Part shown: piece by piece, positions 1 to 5,468 of the stretch | Position numbering within the stretch: the stretch's first letter is position 1 | Layout: each line of letters opens with the position of its first letter | Assembly: GCA_945875225.1 (NCBI GenBank) | Contig: CAMCJY010000085.1 | Span: 1-7,610, forward strand | Length of the DNA: 7,610 nucleotides | Reading direction: 5' to 3' | Source: Comamonas sp. lk | Lineage (GTDB): Bacteria > Pseudomonadota > Gammaproteobacteria > Burkholderiales > Burkholderiaceae_C | Made by a program: the position numbers and the translations under genes | The notes under the pieces: generated by a model | The model's database searches: none | Seen by the model: the letters and a program-made list of their open reading frames with translations, nothing else | What the model was told of the DNA's origin: nothing

Positions 1-152
1 TCCAAGCCGCGCCAGCTGAGGGCCGCCATCAGCGCCATCAAGGCCAGCGCCACCAATAGCTCGATCAGCGTGAAGCCGCGCATGCGCCTGTTATGCGCAT
101 CGGCGCGTCTCTGAGCGGTCACTTGCGGCGTGGGAAATAGGTCGGGATGCAT
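1..152 (-). CDS. gspJ: Type II secretion minor pseudopilin GspJ, N-terminal part (runs off the window)
   Basis: Only the first ~50 codons are present. They encode a type IV pilin-like leader and transmembrane helix: a basic leader, then RGFTLIELLVAL, which is the prepilin peptidase (GspO/PilD) site with cleavage between Gly26 and Phe27 and the conserved Glu at +5. The SWRGL that follows the hydrophobic helix is typical of GspJ, as is the position after gspI. GspJ joins the GspI-J-K complex at the tip of the type II secretion pseudopilus in the inner membrane and periplasm. The start is uncertain. ATG at 152 lies one base after the gspI stop (TGATATG) and suits termination-reinitiation, giving a 26-residue leader. 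GTG at 122 is in frame and would give a 16-residue leader. ATG at 83 would leave only a three-residue leader and is unlikely. No strong ribosome binding site is visible for any of them. Confidence 0.8.
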   Translation of the reverse strand, partial: MHPDLFPTPQVTAQRRADAHNRRMRGFTLIELLVALALMALMAALSWRGL

Positions 153-153
153 A

Positions 154-549
154 TCAGTTGCGGCCCACGATAGTGGTGAGGCGCAGCACCGGCTCGGTAC
201 TGCTGCGCACCAGGGCATCGACGCGTACAAAATTGGGGTTGGGCGTGGGCTGCACATCCAGCGCCAGGGTGTAGGTTTGCGTGCCCTGCTGGCACTCCCG
301 GCTGCTTTGACCCACACCGGGCATCTGGCGTGACAAGCGCATTTGGTGCAAGACGTTTTCCGCACACATCTGGCCCAGCAGCACATCGGTCTGGCGCTGC
401 GCCTGCAGCGTTAAAGCGCCGCTGGCTTTCATGCCAGCCATCAGCGTCACGGCCACGATGGTCAAGGCCACCAGCACTTCGATCAGGGTAAAGCCGTGGG
501 CGGGCGCAGCGCGCAGCCTGGGTTCGGCCTTGCAGCGCAATGGGCTCAT
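154..549 (-). CDS. gspI: Type II secretion minor pseudopilin GspI
   Basis: A 131-residue protein of usual GspI length. A basic 19-residue leader ends in Gly19, followed by FTLIEVLVAL with Glu24 at +5 of the mature protein, so it should be cleaved and N-methylated by the prepilin peptidase. After the membrane helix comes the family-like stretch with AENVLHQMRL around residues 84-93 (the A-x-N-x-L helix surface seen in GspI), then a small beta domain. GspI nucleates the pseudopilus tip with GspJ and GspK. Its ATG overlaps the gspH stop by four bases (ATGA at 549-546), a classical translational coupling, and its own stop nearly touches gspJ. The order G-H-I-J is the standard gsp order, which supports the assignment. 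No frameshift or missing motif is seen. Confidence 0.9.
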   Translation of the reverse strand: MSPLRCKAEPRLRAAPAHGFTLIEVLVALTIVAVTLMAGMKASGALTLQAQRQTDVLLGQMCAENVLHQMRLSRQMPGVGQSSRECQQGTQTYTLALDVQPTPNPNFVRVDALVRSSTEPVLRLTTIVGRN

Positions 550-1094
550 GGCGCGCGTCCCGTGGTGGCGGGTGCCGCAGCTTCTGCGGGCACGATGGCA
601 AAGGGCCGTACACCGTCGGTAGCGACACGCACGGTGTTAACCGACGTTTGGCCCGAACCCAGAACCACGGCTTGGGGTGGCAGCACCGGCTCCGGGCCCA
701 GGGCCAGGGTAGCCAGCGTAGCCGAGTCAATGCCTGGGTTGCGCGGCAGCACGTCCAGCACCCGGGTGTCTTGGCTGAGCCAGGGCTGCTCAGGTACAGG
801 TTTGTTTAAGCCTTCCAGGGTAAAGCCATGGGGCGTGGCGCGCCAGCGTACCGGGGTGCCTTGCAAGCGGGATTGGGCGCGCGCGTATTCCAACAGGGCG
901 GCCAGACGCTGGCCTTCGCGCTCCAGGGCGATGCCCTGGGTGTCGCGCAAAGTAAAGGCGACCATGCCCGAGGCCAGCGCCACGATCAGCACCACCACCA
1001 TCAGCTCGATCAGGGTAAAGCCACGCTGCCCTGTAGCGCGAGAGGTGGAGCGGCAGATGTGCCGCTCAGGGCTGCCAGCTGCCGATGTCTGCAT
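546..1094 (-). CDS. gspH: Type II secretion minor pseudopilin GspH
   Basis: From the chosen ATG at 1094 the product is 182 residues. A 25-residue leader ends in QRG, followed by FTLIELMVVVLIVALASG with Glu30 at +5, so the prepilin peptidase would cut after Gly25. Residues around 55-75 (GQRLAALLEYARAQSRLQGTPV) match the N-terminal helix pattern of GspH, and the rest is a variable beta domain. GspH is a minor pseudopilin associated with the pseudopilus near its tip. The reading frame opens further upstream, to a TTG at 1130, but ATG 1094 has GAGGG five bases ahead of it and leaves only a 29-bp overlap with gspG, so it is preferred. There is no start codon between the gspG stop and the FTLIE motif, so translation must begin inside gspG. 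The C-terminus is Ala/Pro-rich. Confidence 0.87.
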   Translation of the reverse strand: MQTSAAGSPERHICRSTSRATGQRGFTLIELMVVVLIVALASGMVAFTLRDTQGIALEREGQRLAALLEYARAQSRLQGTPVRWRATPHGFTLEGLNKPVPEQPWLSQDTRVLDVLPRNPGIDSATLATLALGPEPVLPPQAVVLGSGQTSVNTVRVATDGVRPFAIVPAEAAAPATTGRAP

Positions 1095-1509
1095 TCTTGC
1101 CCTCGCCGCCGGACTGACCGTCTGCGCCAAAGGACATCACATCGATTTCCGCCTTGATGCCGGGATTGAGGTAGACATAGGGCTTGCCCCAGGGGTCATT
1201 GGGCAACTGGTCCAGGTTTTTCTTCCAATTGGGCGCCATAGGTTCGGCGGTAGGCTTGGTGACTAGCGAGGTCAGACCCTGCTCGGCACTGGGGTAGCGT
1301 CCATTGTCCAGGCGGTACATCTTGAGCGACTGCATCAGGTTACTGATATCGGACTTGGCCGCCGTCACCTTGGCGTCGTCCGCCCTATCGAGCACATTGG
1401 GCACGATCAAAGCGGCCAGCACGCCGATGATCAGCAAGACCACCATCAGCTCGATCAGGGTGAAGCCGCGTTGGAGCGTTGCGGTCAAGGGACGTGTTGG
1501 CTTAAGCAT
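1066..1509 (-). CDS. gspG: Type II secretion major pseudopilin GspG
   Basis: From ATG 1509 the product is 147 residues, normal for GspG. The leader MLKPTRPLTATLQRG is cleaved after Gly15, leaving FTLIELMVVLLIIGVLAALIVP with Glu20 at +5. The classical GspG body follows: a long helix, then DNGRYPSAEQGL at about 68-79, PNDPWGKPY at 103-111 and SFGADGQSGGEG at 126-137. That last segment is the C-terminal calcium-binding loop region of the family. GspG polymerises into the periplasmic pseudopilus that pushes folded exoproteins through the outer-membrane secretin. The frame stays open to an ATG at 1581, but that extension would translate the terminator hairpin of the preceding gene and add a non-pilin N-terminus, so it is rejected. 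Only about 40 bases separate the terminator T-tract from the start, and no convincing promoter is visible there. Confidence 0.95.
   Translation of the reverse strand: MLKPTRPLTATLQRGFTLIELMVVLLIIGVLAALIVPNVLDRADDAKVTAAKSDISNLMQSLKMYRLDNGRYPSAEQGLTSLVTKPTAEPMAPNWKKNLDQLPNDPWGKPYVYLNPGIKAEIDVMSFGADGQSGGEGKNADIGSWQP
1100..1104 (-). promoter_or_regulatory. Ribosome binding site of gspH
   Basis: GAGGG on the minus strand, five bases upstream of ATG 1094 and inside the 3' end of gspG. It decides the gspH start in favour of 1094 rather than the upstream TTG at 1130, and implies that gspH is translated from within the gspG coding sequence. Confidence 0.55.
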
Positions 1510-1548
1510 AGGCCGATGGTACGCAAAAAAGAAGTGATTTTGCCTGAC

Positions 1549-1588
1549 AAAAGAGAAACGCCGCAATGTCTTGGAAGACATTGCGGCG
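1549..1588 (-). terminator. Rho-independent terminator of the glycan-binding lipoprotein gene
   Basis: A perfect 13-bp inverted repeat (arms 1559-1571 and 1576-1588, CGCCGCAATGTCT and its complement) with a 4-base loop. On the minus strand it is followed at once by TTTCTCTTTT (1558-1549). It begins 21 bases after the stop of the lipoprotein gene and is oriented to end minus-strand transcripts. It should insulate gspG-J from the glucanase transcripts, at least partly. Confidence 0.9.
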
Positions 1589-1609
1589 CTGGAAGCCCCT
1601 AGCTCGTAG

Positions 1610-3265
1610 TCAGGGCTTGCTGAAGAAGATGTCGTCGATGTAATAGTCCCCGCCGCTTCCCACCATAATGATTTGCGCTATGTTGGCTTTGGTAGTTAGA
1701 CCTGTAAAGTCGCTCAAATTGATGGAGTAATAGGTCCAGGCATTTTGAGTCGGCGCGGTAAACGTCAATTCGTGCTCTACGTCATCTCCACCTTGGTAGG
1801 TTCCGTTAGCACCAAAGTCAACCAACTTCACTTTAAAGCTGGTACCTGTAGAAGCCCATACGGAGATATTGAACTTGGTATAGGTGCTCGCATTAATGGT
1901 GGCCGAGGGCTCCAAGCCGGCAAATACCAGACTACCAAGTTTGCGGGCAGTGTTGCCACTGAAAGCCAAATTGTCTCCGGAGCTCGGGTTTGACCAGCTG
2001 GTGGGGAAGGGACCTGTAGCCACTGGTGTGTACGTATCGCTGAACACCGCAATGACTTTCAGCGCTGCTACGGTCGGAACATTTGCAGCTGCGGTGGGTG
2101 CAGCGGGAGCCGTCATACATGTTTGAGAAACACCGGAAGTTCCAATGAAAGTCAAGTCGTCCACATACATGGTCGAGGCGGCGGTATTTCCATAGTCTGG
2201 GAACACACTGGCCTTGTTCAAGGTATCTGTCGCGGTCCAAGACCTGGTTGGATTTCCGCCGTTCGTTGCTGGGCTAGCAAAATTAAAGGTAAGCGTTTGC
2301 CAGGTATTGGCAGCTGTAACGGTGGCGTCGGTTTCTACTGTAATGGCGTTATTGGAAGCATCTTCAAGTTTCAATCGCACCACTTTGTTAGCTAGCGTTG
2401 AGTAGACCTTCATAGACATGGTCATCTTTCCCGCACTCAACGGGATTACCGGCAGGCTGAACGTTGGATAAGCGCACTTGGATATGGTCGCACCCGCCCA
2501 AGTATCAGAGCCAGCCGACTTCACTAGTTTTGCTACTTTATTGGTTGAAACAGCTGGGTCTGTCTCAATCGTCGCGGCCATCGTGCCCGCCGACGAGAAA
2601 GCTGTCAGCGTCGGGGCCGTGGTTTCATCAAATGTCAGGAACGCGGTGGTGGGCACGGTAACGGTAACGGTGAGCGTGTTGGATGAAGTCGCCTGCGCGA
2701 AAGAACTACCGTCTGCAGCTTTTGTAGCGGTAACTGAACATGTGGCGACGCTAGCAGGTGCAGTGAGCACCGCGGCGCTGACAGTACAGCCGCCAGCAGT
2801 AACTTGGTACGTTACCGCACCAGCACCACTTCCACCCGTGGTGCTGAGGTTCGTTGTTCCACCAGCACTCAGGCTGGTGGACGCCGCCGCAACCGTTAAT
2901 GCCGCCTGCGGCGCACGGACCGTCACGGTCAAAGCCGATGAGGTAATTGCTGAGTAAGTCGAGTCAGCAGCCTTAGTCGCGGTTACCGAGCAAGCGCCAC
3001 CGGTCGATGCGGCAGTCACAGTCGTGCCACTGACCGTACAAGCCCCAGTCGCGTTGTAGGTAGTGGCGCCTGTGCCGCTACCACCAGAAACGCTCAGCAG
3101 GGTAGTGGCAGACGGGTCCAAAGTGGTCGAGGCCGCTGTAACCGTCAATGCGGCCTGTGCAGTTGGCGTTGGCGTGGAACTGCTTCCCCCACCGCAAGCC
3201 GAAAGAATCAATGCGGACGCGGCAGCGCCGGCCAGCAGGGTGAATGAGTTATGCGAGATTTGCAC
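1610..3265 (-). CDS. Multi-modular, probably glycan-binding outer-membrane lipoprotein (no catalytic domain)
   Basis: A 551-residue protein with a lipoprotein signal peptide: hydrophobic core at 8-22 and lipobox LSAC with Cys24. The next residues are GGG, with no Asp at +2, so outer-membrane sorting is expected. A Ser/Thr/Pro linker leads to two homologous Ig-like repeats (about 38-116 and 120-203), each with two Cys 16 residues apart (76/92 and 160/176). Two different beta-rich modules follow: A at about 208-376 (FLTFDE... to MYVDDLTFIG) and B at about 402-551 (VIAVFSDTYTP..., LVDFGANGTYQGGDDVEHE, YYIDDIFFSKP). From memory, module B resembles a domain common in secreted Bacteroidota glycan-utilisation proteins that often sits beside GH16; this was not checked by search. 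I see no glycosidase motif, so the likely job is binding beta-1,3-glucan at the cell surface. The start is GTG with a perfect AGGAGG seven bases upstream. The module-coding part is about 47% GC (112/240 over 1621-1860), well below the glucanases, suggesting a separate origin. The function is inferred from context. Confidence 0.75.
   Translation of the reverse strand: MQISHNSFTLLAGAAASALILSACGGGSSSTPTPTAQAALTVTAASTTLDPSATTLLSVSGGSGTGATTYNATGACTVSGTTVTAASTGGACSVTATKAADSTYSAITSSALTVTVRAPQAALTVAAASTSLSAGGTTNLSTTGGSGAGAVTYQVTAGGCTVSAAVLTAPASVATCSVTATKAADGSSFAQATSSNTLTVTVTVPTTAFLTFDETTAPTLTAFSSAGTMAATIETDPAVSTNKVAKLVKSAGSDTWAGATISKCAYPTFSLPVIPLSAGKMTMSMKVYSTLANKVVRLKLEDASNNAITVETDATVTAANTWQTLTFNFASPATNGGNPTRSWTATDTLNKASVFPDYGNTAASTMYVDDLTFIGTSGVSQTCMTAPAAPTAAANVPTVAALKVIAVFSDTYTPVATGPFPTSWSNPSSGDNLAFSGNTARKLGSLVFAGLEPSATINASTYTKFNISVWASTGTSFKVKLVDFGANGTYQGGDDVEHELTFTAPTQNAWTYYSINLSDFTGLTTKANIAQIIMVGSGGDYYIDDIFFSKP
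2657..3154 (-). repeat. Tandem Ig-like domain duplication inside the lipoprotein gene
   Basis: Two adjacent protein-level repeats, encoded by 3154-2918 and 2908-2657. Both begin AALTV-AAST, carry a GGSG-GA-TY segment, place two Cys 16 residues apart, share CSVTATKAAD, and end in LTVTV. The copies have diverged at the DNA level, so this is an old domain duplication and not a recent unstable repeat. Such repeats usually act as spacers that lift binding modules away from the membrane. The Cys pairs probably form a disulfide in each domain. Confidence 0.8.
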
Positions 3266-3272
3266 GATGTTG

Positions 3273-3278
3273 CCTCCT
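3273..3278 (-). promoter_or_regulatory. Strong Shine-Dalgarno site that sets the GTG start
   Basis: AGGAGG on the minus strand with a seven-base spacer to GTG 3265. It is a perfect anti-Shine-Dalgarno match at ideal distance, so the non-ATG start of the lipoprotein gene is well supported and strong translation is expected. Confidence 0.85.
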
Positions 3279-3329
3279 ATGGCGTTTGAGAAAGAGATGG
3301 ACTTGCGCTCAATTATTGAAAGCGCAGTC

Positions 3330-3343
3330 TGAAAGCGCTTTCA
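3330..3343. promoter_or_regulatory. Primary LacI-family-type operator
   Basis: TGAAAGCGCTTTCA is a perfect 14-bp palindrome with the central CpG typical of LacI/GalR-family operators, and it fits the general CcpA/LacI-like form TG-AA-CG-TT-CA. It begins three bases past the -10 box and covers roughly -3 to +11, where a bound repressor would block initiation. An extra half-site, TGAAAGCGCA at 3317-3326, lies beside it, so GCGCTTTCA occurs twice on the minus strand 13 bp apart. The cognate regulator is not in the window. Confidence 0.75.
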
Positions 3344-3346
3344 CGA

Positions 3347-3375
3347 ATGTTACGGTTTGTTGAAAGGGCTTGCAA
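3347..3375 (-). promoter_or_regulatory. Sigma-70-like promoter of the lipoprotein gene
   Basis: On the minus strand: -35 TTGCAA (3375-3370, 4/6 to TTGACA), a 17-base spacer, and -10 TAACAT (3352-3347, 4/6 to TATAAT). The predicted start point is about 3340, giving a leader of about 75 bases before GTG 3265. The boxes are only moderate, but their exact spacing and their overlap with two operator-like palindromes make the call more credible than the hexamers alone. Confidence 0.55.
3361..3374. promoter_or_regulatory. Secondary, degenerate operator over the -35 box
   Basis: TGAAAGGGCTTGCA differs from the perfect operator at 3330-3343 in two of 14 positions. Its centre is 31 bp from that of the first site, close to three helical turns, so both would face the same side of the DNA. 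It overlaps the -35 hexamer, a position suited to cooperative repression. It could also be a chance resemblance. Confidence 0.45.
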
Positions 3376-3384
3376 GATCTTTTT

Positions 3385-3402
3385 CCTAGGGGTTTCCCTA
3401 GG
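3385..3402. promoter_or_regulatory. Inverted repeat upstream of the -35 box
   Basis: CCTAGGG and CCCTAGG arms (3385-3391 and 3396-3402) around a 4-base loop, centred near -53 relative to the predicted start point. On the minus strand it is followed by A residues, so it is not an intrinsic terminator for the GH16 gene. On the plus strand it is followed by TTTTGTGGGTTTTTTT and could stop antisense transcripts. Its location also suits an activator site. The role is undecided. Confidence 0.5.
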
Positions 3403-3454
3403 TTTTGTGGGTTTTTTTGCAAAGTTGTGTTCAAAGGCGCGGCCAAAGAGCGTT

Positions 3455-5431
3455 TCACGGCTTGCTGTAGTAAATCTGGTCCACCAATGCGCTAAAGGCT
3501 GGCGTGCCGCCTACGGCCTCGATGCTGAAGGGGATGGTGACCGGCCCTTGGGCGGCGGCGCCGAACTCGGTCAGGGGAATGGTGATGTCTTGCCAGGCAG
3601 TGGTGGGCTGGAGTTTGGGCGCCAGCGCGACGGAGCCCACACTGCCGGTGCCCGCGATACGCACCCGCACAAACTGCGCGGCGCTTGCAGTTTTGATTTT
3701 GAAGTGCAGTTGGGTGTAGGCGCTCAGGTCCTGGCTGGCTCCCAAAATTTGCCAGCCGGCGCCATCGCGGCTCAAGTTAAAGCTGATGGCGCGGCTGCCC
3801 TCAAAAGCGTCGGCCTGCACTTCCTGCGCCACGCCGCCAACATAGACCTGCGGCGCGGTGATGCCGCCCCAGGTGCCCGCGTAAGGGATGTCGGCATACA
3901 CGCCTAGGGTGGCCGGCACGGTCGTCGCGCCGCCGCCTGTCGGGGTGCTGGCGACGGGTACGGGGAAAGGCACTGTTGTCTGCGTGGGGTAGCTGCCTGT
4001 GCTGCCGCTGGTGCTCCAGGGCATGCTGAGGTAGGAGTCAAAGTCGTTGCCATTGACCACCAAGGTGAGCGCAGGCCCGCTGAGTTTGCTCAGTTCCAAG
4101 CGGATGGTCTCGTTACTGAGCGTTTGGGCGGCAATGCCGGTGAAGTTAAAGCGGGTGCTGTGGTTGCCGCTGCCGCTGGTAAACGGGTCGGCCTGGGCCT
4201 GACCGAGCAGGGTTTCCGTGCCGTCGGCGCGGCGGCGGTAGATGCGCGCGCGCACCGGGGCAGTGGCGGAGACGGCCAGCGTCCACACTTGGGCTGCCCA
4301 AGCCCCGGCATCAAAGCTGCCACTCAGATAGGGGGTGTACCAAGACAAAGCGGTTTCGGCCAAGGTGACTCGTGGTTGCGCACCCGTGGCAGTGCCGGCG
4401 GCGGCGGAGAGTTTGGGGTCGGCGCCCAAATGCCATACCGAGGGCAGGCCCGCCGCGCTGCCTTTGGCGGGCCAGGCGCGGGTGTAATGGCGCACATAGT
4501 CGATGGCATAGGTTTGCGGAAAAACCGTAGTGCTATTGGCCCAGCCGCCCCAATTGCCGCCCACGGCCAGGTTCAGCAAAATGAAGTAGGGCTTGTGAAA
4601 AGCCTCCATCTCCGGCGTGATCAGCCGGGTGCCAAAGGCCACGTCGTCGATATACCAGGTGAAACTTTGCGGCGTCCAGTCCATGCGGTACACGTGGAAA
4701 TCATCAGAGAGTTTGGCGGCATTGCGGTAGCCGATGCTCAAGGCCGGGTTGTAGTTGGCGGCATTGAGGTAGTGCAAGGTGCCGTAGGTGGTGTAGTCGC
4801 TGGCGTTGCCGGTAGCGCCGCCTATCATTTCCATGATGTCGATTTCGCCGCATGCAGGCCAGTTGACGTTGCCGCCGTACAGGCCCCAGGAGTTGCAGCT
4901 ATTGCCCAACAGCCAGAAGGCCGACCACATGCCTTGGGTGGATGGCAGTTTGGCGCGCATTTCGAAGCGCCCATAGGTAAAGCTTTTTTTCTGTGAGGTT
5001 TGAATGCGCGCGGAGGTGTAAGGCGCGTCGCCCGCGACTTCTCTTTTGGCAGTGATGGTGAGCAAGCCGTCAGCGACAACGGCGTTTTGCGCTTTGTAGT
5101 ACTGCGATTCGCTATTGCCCCAACCGCCTGAGCCAAGATCCGCCGTCCAGACCGTGCTGTCCAGGCTATTGCCGTTGAACTCGTCGCTCCAGTCCAGTAC
5201 CCAGTCGTCTGCTGGGGTCGTCGGAACATTGGGGCCTGCTGGCTGTACGTCTGTGGGCGGCGGCGTTTGCTGCTCATTAGGCGTGGGCAGATTAGCCACA
5301 GCGGTGGTGCCACCGCCGCATGCGGTCAAGAGCGTCAGGCTGAGACAAAGCGCGACTAGGGCGCTTTGGGGGTGCAATGTCATTCCATGCTTTCTTGAAT
5401 GGTTACAAGGGCTGCCCCGCTGACAGTCCAT
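3455..5431 (-). CDS. GH16 laminarinase-type endo-beta-1,3-glucanase lipoprotein with two C-terminal accessory modules
   Basis: 658 residues. A lipoprotein signal ends in lipobox LTAC with Cys38, followed by GGG (no Asp at +2), predicting an outer-membrane lipoprotein. A Pro/Thr-rich linker leads to a full GH16 domain at about 77-316. It holds GEIDIMEMIG, the ExDxxE signature, with nucleophile Glu196, Asp198 and acid/base Glu201, plus family blocks such as WSDEFNG and GRFEMRAKLP. The extra Met after ExDI is the beta-bulge form typical of laminarinases, so hydrolysis of internal beta-1,3 (or mixed 1,3/1,4) glucan bonds is expected. A beta-rich domain follows at about 319-480, then a jelly-roll-like, CBM-like module at about 508-658 ending VDQIYYSKP. 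Two starts are possible. ATG 5431 has AGGGA six bases upstream and gives the signal a basic n-region. ATG 5383 gives a classical 22-residue signal but no Lys/Arg. The gene follows the GH81 gene after a short gap and is probably co-transcribed with it. Confidence 0.9.
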   Translation of the reverse strand: MDCQRGSPCNHSRKHGMTLHPQSALVALCLSLTLLTACGGGTTAVANLPTPNEQQTPPPTDVQPAGPNVPTTPADDWVLDWSDEFNGNSLDSTVWTADLGSGGWGNSESQYYKAQNAVVADGLLTITAKREVAGDAPYTSARIQTSQKKSFTYGRFEMRAKLPSTQGMWSAFWLLGNSCNSWGLYGGNVNWPACGEIDIMEMIGGATGNASDYTTYGTLHYLNAANYNPALSIGYRNAAKLSDDFHVYRMDWTPQSFTWYIDDVAFGTRLITPEMEAFHKPYFILLNLAVGGNWGGWANSTTVFPQTYAIDYVRHYTRAWPAKGSAAGLPSVWHLGADPKLSAAAGTATGAQPRVTLAETALSWYTPYLSGSFDAGAWAAQVWTLAVSATAPVRARIYRRRADGTETLLGQAQADPFTSGSGNHSTRFNFTGIAAQTLSNETIRLELSKLSGPALTLVVNGNDFDSYLSMPWSTSGSTGSYPTQTTVPFPVPVASTPTGGGATTVPATLGVYADIPYAGTWGGITAPQVYVGGVAQEVQADAFEGSRAISFNLSRDGAGWQILGASQDLSAYTQLHFKIKTASAAQFVRVRIAGTGSVGSVALAPKLQPTTAWQDITIPLTEFGAAAQGPVTIPFSIEAVGGTPAFSALVDQIYYSKP

Positions 5432-5437
5432 GATGGG

Positions 5438-5442
5438 TCCCT
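5438..5442 (-). promoter_or_regulatory. Probable ribosome binding site of the GH16 gene
   Basis: AGGGA on the minus strand, six bases before ATG 5431, inside the 37-base gap after the GH81 stop. The alternative ATG 5383 has only AAGAAAG in front of it. This moderately favours the longer start. No promoter boxes were recognised in the gap, consistent with read-through from the GH81 gene. Confidence 0.4.
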
Positions 5443-5468
5443 AGGCCAGCCCTCGTTGGCATGGCGGA

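Noticed and set aside
496..1266. Long plus-strand open frame opposite gspH and gspG
   Set aside because: It is antisense to recognised pseudopilin genes, has no family resemblance, and is the kind of open frame expected opposite GC-rich coding sequence.
41..1475. Four near-identical DNA segments of about 20 bases (around 61-80, 480-499, 1006-1025 and 1451-1470) that look like dispersed repeats
   Set aside because: They all encode the conserved RGFTLIE prepilin cleavage and helix motif of gspJ, gspI, gspH and gspG, so they reflect protein conservation and not a repeat element or array.
1510..1558. Possible gspG promoter with -35 TTGTCA
   Set aside because: The -35 word matches well (5/6), but no acceptable -10 box lies 16-18 bases downstream; the nearest plausible word, TACCAT, is 23 bases away.
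1510..1581. N-terminal extension of gspG to ATG 1581
   Set aside because: It would translate through the terminator hairpin and T-tract and give an unusual 39-residue leader; ATG 1509 gives the normal 15-residue prepilin leader.
1593..1618. Small inverted repeat AAGCCC/GGGCTT around the lipoprotein stop codon
   Set aside because: Only six base pairs with a 14-base loop and no T-tract; the adjacent 13-bp hairpin explains termination far better.
3385..3454. Intrinsic terminator for the GH16 gene
   Set aside because: The only clear hairpin (3385-3402) is followed by A residues on the minus strand, and no other stable stem with a T-tract was found after the stop, so no terminator is called for this gene.
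4124..4996. Plus-strand open frame of about 290 codons opposite the GH16 gene
   Set aside because: Gly/Ala/Val-rich mirror translation of a gene with an intact catalytic motif on the other strand; no recognisable domain or ribosome binding site.
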